Below, piece by piece: positions 18,023 to 25,791 of a DNA stretch of 64,000 nucleotides. Within the stretch, counting starts at the first letter, position 1. Every line of letters begins with the position of its first letter. This DNA comes from Gemmatimonadota bacterium (lineage in GTDB: Bacteria > Latescibacterota > UBA2968 > UBA8231): positions 3,010 through 67,009 of the forward strand of contig VXML01000031.1 in NCBI GenBank assembly GCA_009841115.1, given 5' to 3'. A model generated the notes under the pieces. It was not told where the DNA came from and did not search any database. It saw nothing but the letters and a program-made list of their open reading frames with translations. Made by a program: the position numbers and the translations under genes.

Positions 18023-18628
18023 TTACTCTGGCCACTGTTCCAGCTCGCGCTGGTAGTCGGCTGGCGTATCCATGTCCGTTAAAATGGCATCCTCTGCCAC
18101 AGGCAGTTCGCACGTATCCTCGGGATGCCCCCGGGTCACCGCGTTCAATCCCACATCCAGCGGCAATCCTAAAATTTCCGCTCGGTAGGCATTGCGGATC
18201 AATACGGGATGCCCCCTTTTCCCGTTGGCAGTAGGTATGATGATACCCTCGCCCACCTGTTTGCTCGCCTGCAAAACCTGCTCCACTACGGCTCCATTCA
18301 GTCGGGGTTGATCGCCTAGGCAAATCAAGTAATCGGCTTCTGTATCCACTGCTCGCACAGCGCATTGCACGGAAGAAAGCATACCTGTTTGATAATCGGT
18401 ATTGACGACCCAACGGACCGGATAAGCGGCCAATACCGGGGCAATCTCCTCGGCGCGGTGGCCGAGTACGACCACTACCTCATCCAACCGCTGCCCCACG
18501 ACCTCGGCGATCCATTCAATGGCTGCCCGCCCCCCCAAGGGCAATAGCTGTTTGAGCTGTCCCATGCGGGTGGACATGCCCGCCGCCAAAATGATGCCAG
18601 CTACCCGGCCTGTCCCATCTGCTCGCAT
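18023..18628 (-). CDS. MocA-like molybdenum cofactor nucleotidyltransferase
   Basis: 201 residues of the MobA-like NTP-transferase fold. The nucleotide loop is GIILAAGMSTRMGQLKQLLPLGG near the N terminus, with CLGDQPRLN as the metal motif and GHPVLIRN later. MocA adds CMP to molybdopterin to form the cytosine dinucleotide used by xanthine-dehydrogenase-family enzymes; the pairing with xdhC supports this over a MobA role. It is first in the minus-strand unit, with a 39-base gap to the flavoprotein gene upstream. Other sugar-1-phosphate nucleotidyltransferases share the fold, so the substrate is inferred. Confidence 0.88.
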   Translation of the reverse strand: MRADGTGRVAGIILAAGMSTRMGQLKQLLPLGGRAAIEWIAEVVGQRLDEVVVVLGHRAEEIAPVLAAYPVRWVVNTDYQTGMLSSVQCAVRAVDTEADYLICLGDQPRLNGAVVEQVLQASKQVGEGIIIPTANGKRGHPVLIRNAYRAEILGLPLDVGLNAVTRGHPEDTCELPVAEDAILTDMDTPADYQRELEQWPE

Positions 18629-18667
18629 CTATTTCAATCTACGGCTACAGACAAATCGCGCCAGTAC

Positions 18668-19903
18668 TCACGACCCCAACCGGCGACCAGCGAGAACGCC
18701 GCTGGCCCAGGCCCATTGGAAGTTAAATCCCCCCAAGTCGGCGTGGATGTCAACCATCTCGCCGGCAAAGTACAGGCCGGGTACCAAAAAGGATTCGAGC
18801 GTGTCGGGATTGATGTCCTCGGTGCGCACGCCCCCGATCGTCACTTCGGCGTAGTCAAAGGGCCTCGGGCCGCTGACCGAGATCGGCCAATTTGTTAGGC
18901 TCTGGGCAAGCTGCCAGCGCGCGCCCTTGCCGAACTGATCGACCCGCTGCGCCGCGTCAAACCCCAAATGATTTAAAAGGGGCCGCACCAATTTGCTGGA
19001 TAGCAGGCCGGCGAAACTCAGTTCGAGCGAGCGATGGGGATGGCGCTGCCAGCGCTCTTTGAGCAATTGGCCGATTGCTTCCGGACTGCGACCGGGGAAG
19101 AAATTGACCCGAAGCATGGCCCGCTGCGCCCCCAACTCGGGCACCAAGCGAGCGCTGAGGTTTAATATGGTAAAACCGGAGACCCCGTATTTTGTAAAGA
19201 GTAAGTCGTCTGTATCAACGGCCTCGCGCCCTCCTTTGAGAGTGACGCGCACTTCGGCCCGGACTTTGAGCCCTTGCATGCGAGCGACGTATTTTTCCGG
19301 GCTGATTAGCGGCACCAACCCGGGCTTGAGGTCGGTGAGCCGGTGCCCCAAGCCCACGGCCAAATCCATACCCGAGCGGTCGGCTCCCAAGCGGGCGAGG
19401 CTGACGCCGCCGCTAGCCAATATCACGCGCGCCCCGGTGTAGCACTGCCCCTCGGCGTCGCGCAACTCAAAGTGAGACGAGTTGGAAGCGCGGCTCATAC
19501 CCACCACCTTGGCATTGGTTTCGACGCGGACGCCTAGGCAGCGCATGCGGTCCGCGAGCAAATCGACAACCGACTGCGCTTGATCCGACACCGGAAAGAG
19601 GCGTTGCCGTTTTTCTTCGCGGAACTCGATCCCTAGATCGGCAAAAAATGCCAAGGTTTCATCTAGGCGGAATTGCTCTAGCGCACTGCGGACAAAACGC
19701 GGATGCGTGCCGTGGTAATGCCTGAGATCGTCCGCTGCCTTATTCGTCAGGTTGCAGCGTCCATTGCCCGAAATCAATATTTTTCGCCCCAATTTTCCAC
19801 TGCCTTCGAGCAGAGTCACCCGCTCGCCCGCCTCGGCGGCGACAATGGCCGCCAGCATCCCGGCGGCCCCACCACCAACCACTATGCAATCCCTTGGTTT
19901 CAA
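18668..19903 (-). CDS. BaiN/HI0933-like NAD(P)/FAD-dependent oxidoreductase
   Basis: 411 residues starting at a TTG (KPRDCIVVGGGAAGM...); no ATG lies upstream in frame. The FAD motif VVGGGAAGMLAAI and the signature GKLGRKILISGNGRCNLTN identify the HI0933/BaiN flavoprotein family. The C-terminal YFAGEMVDIHADLGGFNFQWAWASG is also typical. Members reduce double bonds in some substrates (BaiN in bile acids), but most are uncharacterised. Cytosolic. It is in the same direction as the MocA/XdhC genes and may or may not share their transcript. Confidence 0.92.
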   Translation of the reverse strand: MKPRDCIVVGGGAAGMLAAIVAAEAGERVTLLEGSGKLGRKILISGNGRCNLTNKAADDLRHYHGTHPRFVRSALEQFRLDETLAFFADLGIEFREEKRQRLFPVSDQAQSVVDLLADRMRCLGVRVETNAKVVGMSRASNSSHFELRDAEGQCYTGARVILASGGVSLARLGADRSGMDLAVGLGHRLTDLKPGLVPLISPEKYVARMQGLKVRAEVRVTLKGGREAVDTDDLLFTKYGVSGFTILNLSARLVPELGAQRAMLRVNFFPGRSPEAIGQLLKERWQRHPHRSLELSFAGLLSSKLVRPLLNHLGFDAAQRVDQFGKGARWQLAQSLTNWPISVSGPRPFDYAEVTIGGVRTEDINPDTLESFLVPGLYFAGEMVDIHADLGGFNFQWAWASGVLAGRRLGS

Positions 19904-19987
19904 GATAGTTTATATACTACTAAAGTTATAATAAAAACAATAAGATAGATCGGCTTCGCCCTCCGGTCAAACCAAAGGGCCTTCAGT

Positions 19988-20016
19988 TTGACATACTCTC
20001 GTTTATTATCTAAGTT
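19988..20016 (+). promoter_or_regulatory. Possible sigma-70 promoter of the 20062 gene
   Basis: TTGACA at 19988-19993 is followed after 17 bases by TAAGTT. The -35 matches consensus and the -10 is weak. It lies about 45 bases upstream of the ATG at 20062, which has AGGA as its ribosome site. The surrounding 19904-20061 intergenic region is distinctly AT-rich and also holds a TATAAT at 19927 with no matched -35. Confidence 0.45.
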
Positions 20017-20061
20017 ATTTGACTTTGGAAAAATTAAAAACGCGCTGAGTCAGGACATTTC

Positions 20062-22392
20062 ATGGCAGACCTCACAGGAGCGGCGACGGCTCTGGGCGAG
20101 CAACAACCCGCATCCGCTAGCCAAAGCCAATCCTCGATCTTTCCCACACTCCAAGAAGAAGTCGAAACCTCGATCCGCAAAGAAGGTATTTCCTTTGTCT
20201 TTGAGAGCCGCTCCGTCTCTGCCGTGGTCCAATTTATCTACACGCCAATTGATGGAACCTTCGCCGATATCGAGGTCGAAGTCAACAATAGCGACCCAAT
20301 CACACCAGCCGAAGACGGTGGAATTGCCGTGGAAATGGGTGGCTCGGTTCGGCCACCTGACAGCGAAGAAGTAGAGCGGCACTTCATCTCCTGCGAGCAA
20401 GTCGGCGATTGCGTCGAAGCCCGCTGGCAATGGAAGCTAGGGGAGGAACAAGCCAATTTTCTCTATCGATTCCGCATCAGCGGCAAGTCCCTCGTCGTGG
20501 AAATTGAGGGCGGGCATGGCAAGGGCACCGGCCTCTCGCTCGGTCGCGTCACCGGGACCTTGCAACCGCGCCTGATCGCCATTCCCTATTTCAACTTCGG
20601 CGATAACTATCCGCACATCCTCTGCACCTCGGGGTACTTCCTGTCTAGCTTTGTGGATTGGTACTACTCGCGTGCTTCCTCTCTGTACGCCCCGCCTGAA
20701 ACAGAATCTCAGCGTTTGGTCCAACTCAACGGCGGCTGTAGCTACGCCAGCCAAGGCGACGGCAAGCGCAGCGACTTTCAGGAACGCTGGCTCATAACGG
20801 TCTCCACCCAATACGAAGAAGTCCTCCCGGCCTTTTCCACGGCCGAGGCCGGGCAAAGCGATACCTTAGCCGACTGGGTCTGGTACAATATCCCCTATAT
20901 CGACGCATCCCAAGAAAGCTACGTCGAACTATACGAGAATATGCTTCAGCTCAAGCTGATGGGCGTCGATCATCTGCTGATCAACCATCCCAGCGAAACT
21001 TGGCATGACGGCGACGGCGACGCCACGCTCGTGGCGGAAGGAGCCGAGGCCAAAGGCGGTGAAGACGCCCTCGACGAGTACCTCGATGCCCTGTCGGACT
21101 TGGGATACAAAACCAGCCTCCAGGTCAACTACCGCCACATCGCTACTACCAACTCGAATTGGCAGCCCGAATTGGCAGCCCAACTCGCCGACGGCAGCCC
21201 AACCCCAACCGGATCTGGGCTCTATTTGCTCAAGCCGTCCGAAGCACTAGCGCGCGCACCCGAACACGCACGCACCATCATCGACAAATACCCCTGCGAC
21301 GCGCTGTACGTAAGCGATCACGCCGAGGTCCCGCCCTGGGAATTCAACGACTTCAGCGCCGACGCGTCGGCAGCCGGCAGCTTAGCGGGCAGCTATTCCC
21401 TGCAACAAAGCATCCTCCACTCCCAAGCCCAAGCTGGCTTGGCCATCGGGAACGGCGGCAATCACTGGTTCTACGCCGGCATCCTGACCGGTTACCTCGC
21501 TCGCATGGTCGGGAACGATCCCAGCCGCATTCCGCCATTGGTGGACTTCGACCTGCAAAATCTCCATCCCATTGAAACCGATGCGGGACTAGGAACCATC
21601 GATCAGTACTTTGCCGGGAACATCCCCCAAGGTGAAAAACACAGTCGCAGCACCTATCTCGACCGCTATCTCGCCGCTACCGCGGCCTTTGGCCACGCCT
21701 GTCTGCTCCCCGACCAGTTGGAGTGGGGCATCGCCTCTGCGGTCAAATCCTATTACATGCTGCGCGAACTGCAAAAGCACTACCTCCGCGTCCCTGTGCG
21801 CGCCATCGCCTACTGCCACAACGACCAGTTTTTGGAGACTAACGACGCACTGCTTTCCGGTGCGTTTGCCCATGGACAGGTGCGAGTGACGTACGACAAT
21901 GGGCTCGAAGTCTATGCCAACCTCGGTTGGGAGCAGTCTTGGACCGTCCACCAGAGCGATGTGGTCTACCATCTTCCCCCTGGCTCGTTTTGCGCCTGGC
22001 AGGACTCATCGCTGCTGGTCTATTCAGCCGACGCCGGCTCAGGGCACATAGACTACGCCTCTTGCGCGGACTATTTGTTTGTCGATACCCGAGGACAACG
22101 AGGGCGATTTGGCCCCGTAGAACTCGACGGTGCTGTCGCCATTAAAGAGCGCAAATGGGAAATTGATGTCGTGCCCTTTGGGTGCCAAGCCGATATAGTA
22201 ATCGACGTGGGCCAGTACTGGCCAGATCGCAAACTACCTCCGTTGCGCCTGTTGGCCTTCAAGTCCGATGACGAGGATCCCGACGTCTATCGGGCCGATA
22301 TGGAAGGAGACTGCGTCCGCTTCAAACCGCTGGAGGACGTAGTTACCTATCGCATCGCTTTGCCCGAGTGGATGGTCGAACCGGGTCGCTAG
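20062..22392 (+). CDS. Glycoside-hydrolase-like TIM-barrel protein
   Basis: 776 residues, with no signal peptide seen. The family is not recognised with certainty. The first 270 residues look like a beta-rich domain. The centre (about 280-520) reads as a barrel, with MGVDHLLINHPSETWHDGDGD, LGYKTSLQVNYRH, CDALYVSDHAEVPPW and ARMVGNDPSRIPPLVDFDLQ. The C terminus (about 600-776) is beta-rich again (VRVTYDNGLEVYANLGWEQSWTV), as in many clan-D-like glycosidases. It is encoded 4 bases upstream of hemE, with which it must be co-transcribed. A glycosidase role is inference; no catalytic acid pair can be assigned. Confidence 0.7.
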   Translation: MADLTGAATALGEQQPASASQSQSSIFPTLQEEVETSIRKEGISFVFESRSVSAVVQFIYTPIDGTFADIEVEVNNSDPITPAEDGGIAVEMGGSVRPPDSEEVERHFISCEQVGDCVEARWQWKLGEEQANFLYRFRISGKSLVVEIEGGHGKGTGLSLGRVTGTLQPRLIAIPYFNFGDNYPHILCTSGYFLSSFVDWYYSRASSLYAPPETESQRLVQLNGGCSYASQGDGKRSDFQERWLITVSTQYEEVLPAFSTAEAGQSDTLADWVWYNIPYIDASQESYVELYENMLQLKLMGVDHLLINHPSETWHDGDGDATLVAEGAEAKGGEDALDEYLDALSDLGYKTSLQVNYRHIATTNSNWQPELAAQLADGSPTPTGSGLYLLKPSEALARAPEHARTIIDKYPCDALYVSDHAEVPPWEFNDFSADASAAGSLAGSYSLQQSILHSQAQAGLAIGNGGNHWFYAGILTGYLARMVGNDPSRIPPLVDFDLQNLHPIETDAGLGTIDQYFAGNIPQGEKHSRSTYLDRYLAATAAFGHACLLPDQLEWGIASAVKSYYMLRELQKHYLRVPVRAIAYCHNDQFLETNDALLSGAFAHGQVRVTYDNGLEVYANLGWEQSWTVHQSDVVYHLPPGSFCAWQDSSLLVYSADAGSGHIDYASCADYLFVDTRGQRGRFGPVELDGAVAIKERKWEIDVVPFGCQADIVIDVGQYWPDRKLPPLRLLAFKSDDEDPDVYRADMEGDCVRFKPLEDVVTYRIALPEWMVEPGR

Positions 22393-22396
22393 CACT

Positions 22397-23428
22397 TTGT
22401 CCGATTCAGCCGCCCCCTTTCTCCAAGCCTGTCGGGGCCAAGCGCCGGCAACGCCTCCCATCTGGATCATGCGTCAAGCTGGCCGTATCCTCAAGCCGTA
22501 TCGAGAGCTGCGCCAGCGGCACGGCTCCTTGCTCAAACTTTTCCAAACTCCCGAACTCGCCGCCGAAATTACCCTCATGCCGGTCGATATGCTCGGGGTC
22601 GATGCGGCTATTCTTTTTACTGACTTAGTGACGCCCTTAGAGGCGCTCGGCTGTGAGTTGGCCTACGCACCCGGCCCTGTTCTTTCCCACCCGGTCCGCT
22701 CAGCCGCTGACATCGACGGCCTCCGCAGCCCCGTCCCCGAGGACGACCTCGCCTACGTCTTAGAAGCTGCGCGCCTGGTACGCAAGGCCCTGCCGCCCGC
22801 TGTCCCGCTCATCGGATATGCCGGCGGGCCTTTCACCTTGGCCACTTGGCTAGTGGAAGGGAGCCATGCCAAGGACTTCCCCGCCTTTCGCCGCATGATC
22901 CACAGCGACCCCGCCCTCGCCCATCGGCTACTCGACCTGCTCACCGACCTCGCCAGCCGCTTCTTGCGCGCCCAGATCGCAGCCGGTGCCCACGCTGTCC
23001 AGATTTTCGATACTTCTATCGGTTTGTTATCTCCGGCACAGTTTAACGAATTCGCCCTACCCTATGTGCGGCGAGTTTGCCGCAGCCTCGCCGCGCTGGA
23101 TGCTCCGGTCATTTACTTCCCGCTTGCCGGGGCGCAAAATCTGTCCAGCTTTGGCCGCGTCGGTGCCCAAGTCCTAAGCCTCGATTGGCGAATCGATCTC
23201 GATGCAGCTTACGGCTTGTTCGGAGATACCATGCCTTTACAGGGCAATCTAGATCCCTGCGCCCTCTACGGCTCAGAGGCGAGCATTGCCAAGGCCGCCC
23301 AGCACATTCTAAAGCAGGGCCGGGGCCGCCCCCACATCTTCAACTTGGGACACGGCGTCTATCCAGATACGCCCTCTGAAAAGGTCAAATTGCTAGTGGA
23401 TGTGGTCCACCAGTTCGCGCAAACTTGA
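22397..23428 (+). CDS. hemE: Uroporphyrinogen decarboxylase
   Basis: 343 residues, the family length. The N-terminal signature WIMRQAGRILKPYRELR is followed by ITLMPVDMLGVDAAILFTDLVTPLEALG. YAGGPFTLATWLVEG and FNLGHGVYPDTPSEKVKLLVD are also diagnostic. The enzyme decarboxylates uroporphyrinogen III to coproporphyrinogen III in haem synthesis, in the cytosol, without a cofactor. The start is a TTG 4 bases after the preceding stop, so expression depends on the upstream gene. No other haem gene is in the window. The usual Tyr of the RQAGRY motif is Ile, so a HemE-like methyltransferase-related role cannot be wholly excluded. Confidence 0.92.
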   Translation: MSDSAAPFLQACRGQAPATPPIWIMRQAGRILKPYRELRQRHGSLLKLFQTPELAAEITLMPVDMLGVDAAILFTDLVTPLEALGCELAYAPGPVLSHPVRSAADIDGLRSPVPEDDLAYVLEAARLVRKALPPAVPLIGYAGGPFTLATWLVEGSHAKDFPAFRRMIHSDPALAHRLLDLLTDLASRFLRAQIAAGAHAVQIFDTSIGLLSPAQFNEFALPYVRRVCRSLAALDAPVIYFPLAGAQNLSSFGRVGAQVLSLDWRIDLDAAYGLFGDTMPLQGNLDPCALYGSEASIAKAAQHILKQGRGRPHIFNLGHGVYPDTPSEKVKLLVDVVHQFAQT

Positions 23429-23441
23429 AAGGGTACGGCGG

Positions 23442-23678
23442 ATGGAACGCATGGAAGGCAAAGAAAAAGGCACGACGCGCCGGCACACTTTTTTCTGTAT
23501 CAACAAAGAGCGGCACACCGCTTCGTCCAAGGTCATCGACGCCCAGCGCAAGGAGATTAATGTCTTTGGTCGGCGAGTGCTCGGCTGGATCGTGACCACC
23601 GAAGAGCCGGTCATCGACAAGGATATCTCCCTCGACGAATCAACGCACAGAGCAATGCCCCACCGCGATCCGGAATAA
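23442..23678 (+). CDS. Small basic hypothetical protein
   Basis: 78 residues (ATG at 23442; a second ATG at 23451). No family is recognised. It begins with charged residues (MERMEGKEKGTTRRHTFF) and contains a compact beta-like stretch (EINVFGRRVLGWIVTTEEPVIDKDI). It follows hemE by 13 bases in the same direction, so it may be the third gene of that operon. There is no membrane segment. An opposing short reading frame covers the same bases but has no better support. It is a real gene on balance only. Confidence 0.4.
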   Translation: MERMEGKEKGTTRRHTFFCINKERHTASSKVIDAQRKEINVFGRRVLGWIVTTEEPVIDKDISLDESTHRAMPHRDPE

Positions 23679-23690
23679 AGGCACTAGCCC

Positions 23691-24173
23691 TTAGCGCCCC
23701 CAGGAGAATTTGTTTTCCAACCAAGTGCCGATTTCTCGCGGCGGGTCGTTCCACTCCTCACCTGGGCCGAGAAATTGCCCGCGAAAATCTTGGCGGGGGT
23801 CGAAGCTAGACCATAAGTTCGGGAACTCGTCGCGGACCAATATTTCGACTTGGTCACTTATGCCCTGCGCGTGGTAGGAAATAACCTCGTCGGCTTCGCT
23901 CTTGCCCAGCTCTTCGGTCAGATGCTTGGCCATCCCACTACTGGCGACAAAGGTAAATTCAATCGCCGAATCTTCGGTCAGCTTTAAGTCGATGCGGTAG
24001 GCTGGATAGCTCAGTTTTAACCCCAATACGGATAGCTGTAACTGCAACCACTCGGCTTCGGTGACTTCGCGCGTGCTGTTCAGGGTAGCCCAGTCTAGTT
24101 CAGCCCTAACCCCTAGGGGACTCAATAGGGCCAACGCGAGGATTGAACATATCGCCTTGTGGCTCAACGACAT
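23691..24173 (-). CDS. Secreted hypothetical protein
   Basis: 160 residues from the ATG at 24173 (MSLSHKAICSILALALLSPLGVRA); an upstream start 18 codons earlier would spoil the signal peptide. The mature part is acidic and unrecognised. It has regular alternating patterns (YRIDLKLTEDSAIEFTFVASSG) and ends with DPPREIGTWLENKFSWGR. A periplasmic or exported place is inferred from the signal peptide; there is no lipobox cysteine. It lies 50 bases after the zinc-ribbon CBS gene and may be the last gene of the KorAB operon. Confidence 0.65.
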   Translation of the reverse strand: MSLSHKAICSILALALLSPLGVRAELDWATLNSTREVTEAEWLQLQLSVLGLKLSYPAYRIDLKLTEDSAIEFTFVASSGMAKHLTEELGKSEADEVISYHAQGISDQVEILVRDEFPNLWSSFDPRQDFRGQFLGPGEEWNDPPREIGTWLENKFSWGR

Positions 24174-24223
24174 AGCACAACCGCCTTTCAAGAAAACTAA
24201 AGTCAGCCTAGCGGCCAACTCGC

Positions 24224-24742
24224 TCAAGCTGCAGAGGAAAAATTCTCTTCGATAAAACGGACGATGTAACGAAACGAGACCAAGCCAACCGGGCGGTCGT
24301 CATCGTCCAACAGCGGCACGTGGCGAAAGCCGTGGATACTCATCAAATGCAGGGCATGCTGCACTGCCGCATCGGCTTTGAGCGCGGTGGGTCGCGGCGT
24401 CATCAGGCTCTCGACTGCTATCTGTTCCAAATCGCTGATTAAGCCCGCCACCCGGTAGAGGATGTCGCGCTCGGTAAATATGCCGATTAGCTGCCCCCCC
24501 TCGCCGGTCACTAACACGCAACCGACGTGCCGCTCCTTGAGCAGTGAGATGACCTCGGCCAACGAAGTAGTCGGCGACACGCAGACCATCTCCTGCGGAT
24601 TGAGCGCGGAAAGCGGCTCGGTGAAAATTTCCTTATACTCCTCGCTTCCCCAATTTTGGTACGCTTCGCTCAGACTCTGGCCGCATTCCTCACAGAGGTC
24701 AACTCCAGGGATATTGTCGTGGGAACACGAAGGGCAAATCAA
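24224..24742 (-). CDS. Zinc-ribbon plus CBS-pair protein
   Basis: 172 residues from a TTG at 24742 with AGGAGAGAG just upstream; a TTG 10 codons earlier lacks such a site. The N terminus is a zinc ribbon (CPSCSHDNIPGVDLCEECG, two CxxC pairs). Two CBS motifs follow (about 50-165), the first with GIFTERDIL. CBS pairs commonly bind adenine nucleotides and control partner enzymes. It is encoded 14 bases after korB, and a second CBS protein opens the same unit, so regulation of the oxidoreductase by energy state is a fair inference. No catalytic domain is attached. Confidence 0.88.
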   Translation of the reverse strand: MICPSCSHDNIPGVDLCEECGQSLSEAYQNWGSEEYKEIFTEPLSALNPQEMVCVSPTTSLAEVISLLKERHVGCVLVTGEGGQLIGIFTERDILYRVAGLISDLEQIAVESLMTPRPTALKADAAVQHALHLMSIHGFRHVPLLDDDDRPVGLVSFRYIVRFIEENFSSAA

Positions 24743-24756
24743 TGGCTCTCTCCTGT

Positions 24757-25776
24757 TTATTCGACGACCCAAGTATCGCCAGCGTTAAACAGGGCCGCGA
24801 GGTCGCCTTCGCCCCGCTGTTGGGTTATCGCGTCGATTTGGTCGAACAGCAACTCGGTGTACGTCGGCCTATCGAGGGCGCGCAGCACGCCAAAGGGCAG
24901 CGGCATCGACGGGTACTCCATCCGGCTGAGCATATAGGCGTAGCTGGCGTTTTCGCGCCCTTCGCGATGCACGACCAGCTCATCTGGGGCCATGTCGCTG
25001 AGCGCGACGACCTCGGGTTCGGTACCGTTCATGCGGATGCCTCGATCCCGGTCCTTCCCAAATATGAGGGGTTCTCCCTCCTCTAAGAATACGATATTGT
25101 CATCGCGCACATCCGAATCTGTGGTGTGCTCCCAAGCCGTGGGATTGAGCACGACGCAGTTTTGGTAGATCTCGACAAAAGCGGCCCCTTTGTGTTCGGC
25201 CGCTCGCTTGAGCACGTAGCTCAAATGCTTGGTATTGGTGTCCTGCGTACGGGCGACAAAGGTTGCTTCGGCGCTTAGCGCCACGGATATGGGATTGAGC
25301 GGATAGTCAATTGACCCCATGGGGGTGGACGTGGTGCGGTGCCCTATCAGCGAGGTCGGCGAGTACTGGCCCTTGGTAAGCCCGTAGATGCGGTTGTTGA
25401 ACAGAATGATCTTCAGATCGACATTGCGCCGGAGGCTGTGCAGGAGGTGATTCCCACCAATCGAGAGTCCGTCGCCATCGCCGGTGATGACCCAGACGCT
25501 CAAATCCGGGTTGGCCGTCTTGATTCCCGTGGCGATCGTGGGTGCGCGCCCGTGGATCGAGTGAATGCCGTACGTATTCATGTAGTAGGGAAAGCGGCTA
25601 GAGCAGCCGATCCCAGAGACGAATACGAGGTCTTCCCGCGCGATTCCCGCTTCGGGCAGCATCTTTTGCATTTGGGCCAAAATCGCGTAGTCGCCGCACC
25701 CGGGGCACCAGCGAACCTCTTGGTCTGAAACGAAATCCTTGCGACTCAACCCGGTCTCTACAACTGCTTCGGCCAT
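24757..25776 (-). CDS. korB: 2-oxoacid:ferredoxin oxidoreductase, beta subunit (KorB-like)
   Basis: 339 residues. The N-terminal RWCPGCGDYAILAQMQ carries two of the cluster cysteines, SGIGCSSRFPYYMNTYGIHSIHGRAP a third, and GDGDGLSIGGNHLLHSLRRN is the thiamine-diphosphate motif. This is the two-subunit KorAB type, which oxidises 2-oxoglutarate (or pyruvate) with CoA, reducing ferredoxin; it can run in reverse in CO2-fixing organisms. It lies 15 bases after korA. The ferredoxin-domain subunit (delta) is absent, so an external ferredoxin is needed. The 2-oxoglutarate preference is inferred from overall resemblance. Confidence 0.92.
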   Translation of the reverse strand: MAEAVVETGLSRKDFVSDQEVRWCPGCGDYAILAQMQKMLPEAGIAREDLVFVSGIGCSSRFPYYMNTYGIHSIHGRAPTIATGIKTANPDLSVWVITGDGDGLSIGGNHLLHSLRRNVDLKIILFNNRIYGLTKGQYSPTSLIGHRTTSTPMGSIDYPLNPISVALSAEATFVARTQDTNTKHLSYVLKRAAEHKGAAFVEIYQNCVVLNPTAWEHTTDSDVRDDNIVFLEEGEPLIFGKDRDRGIRMNGTEPEVVALSDMAPDELVVHREGRENASYAYMLSRMEYPSMPLPFGVLRALDRPTYTELLFDQIDAITQQRGEGDLAALFNAGDTWVVE

Positions 25777-25791
25777 CTCGATCTCCCTGCC

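Noticed and set aside
23393..23620. 75-residue minus-strand frame opposite the small gene after hemE
   Set aside because: It overlaps the hemE end and the plus-strand candidate fits the operon direction better; neither is certain.
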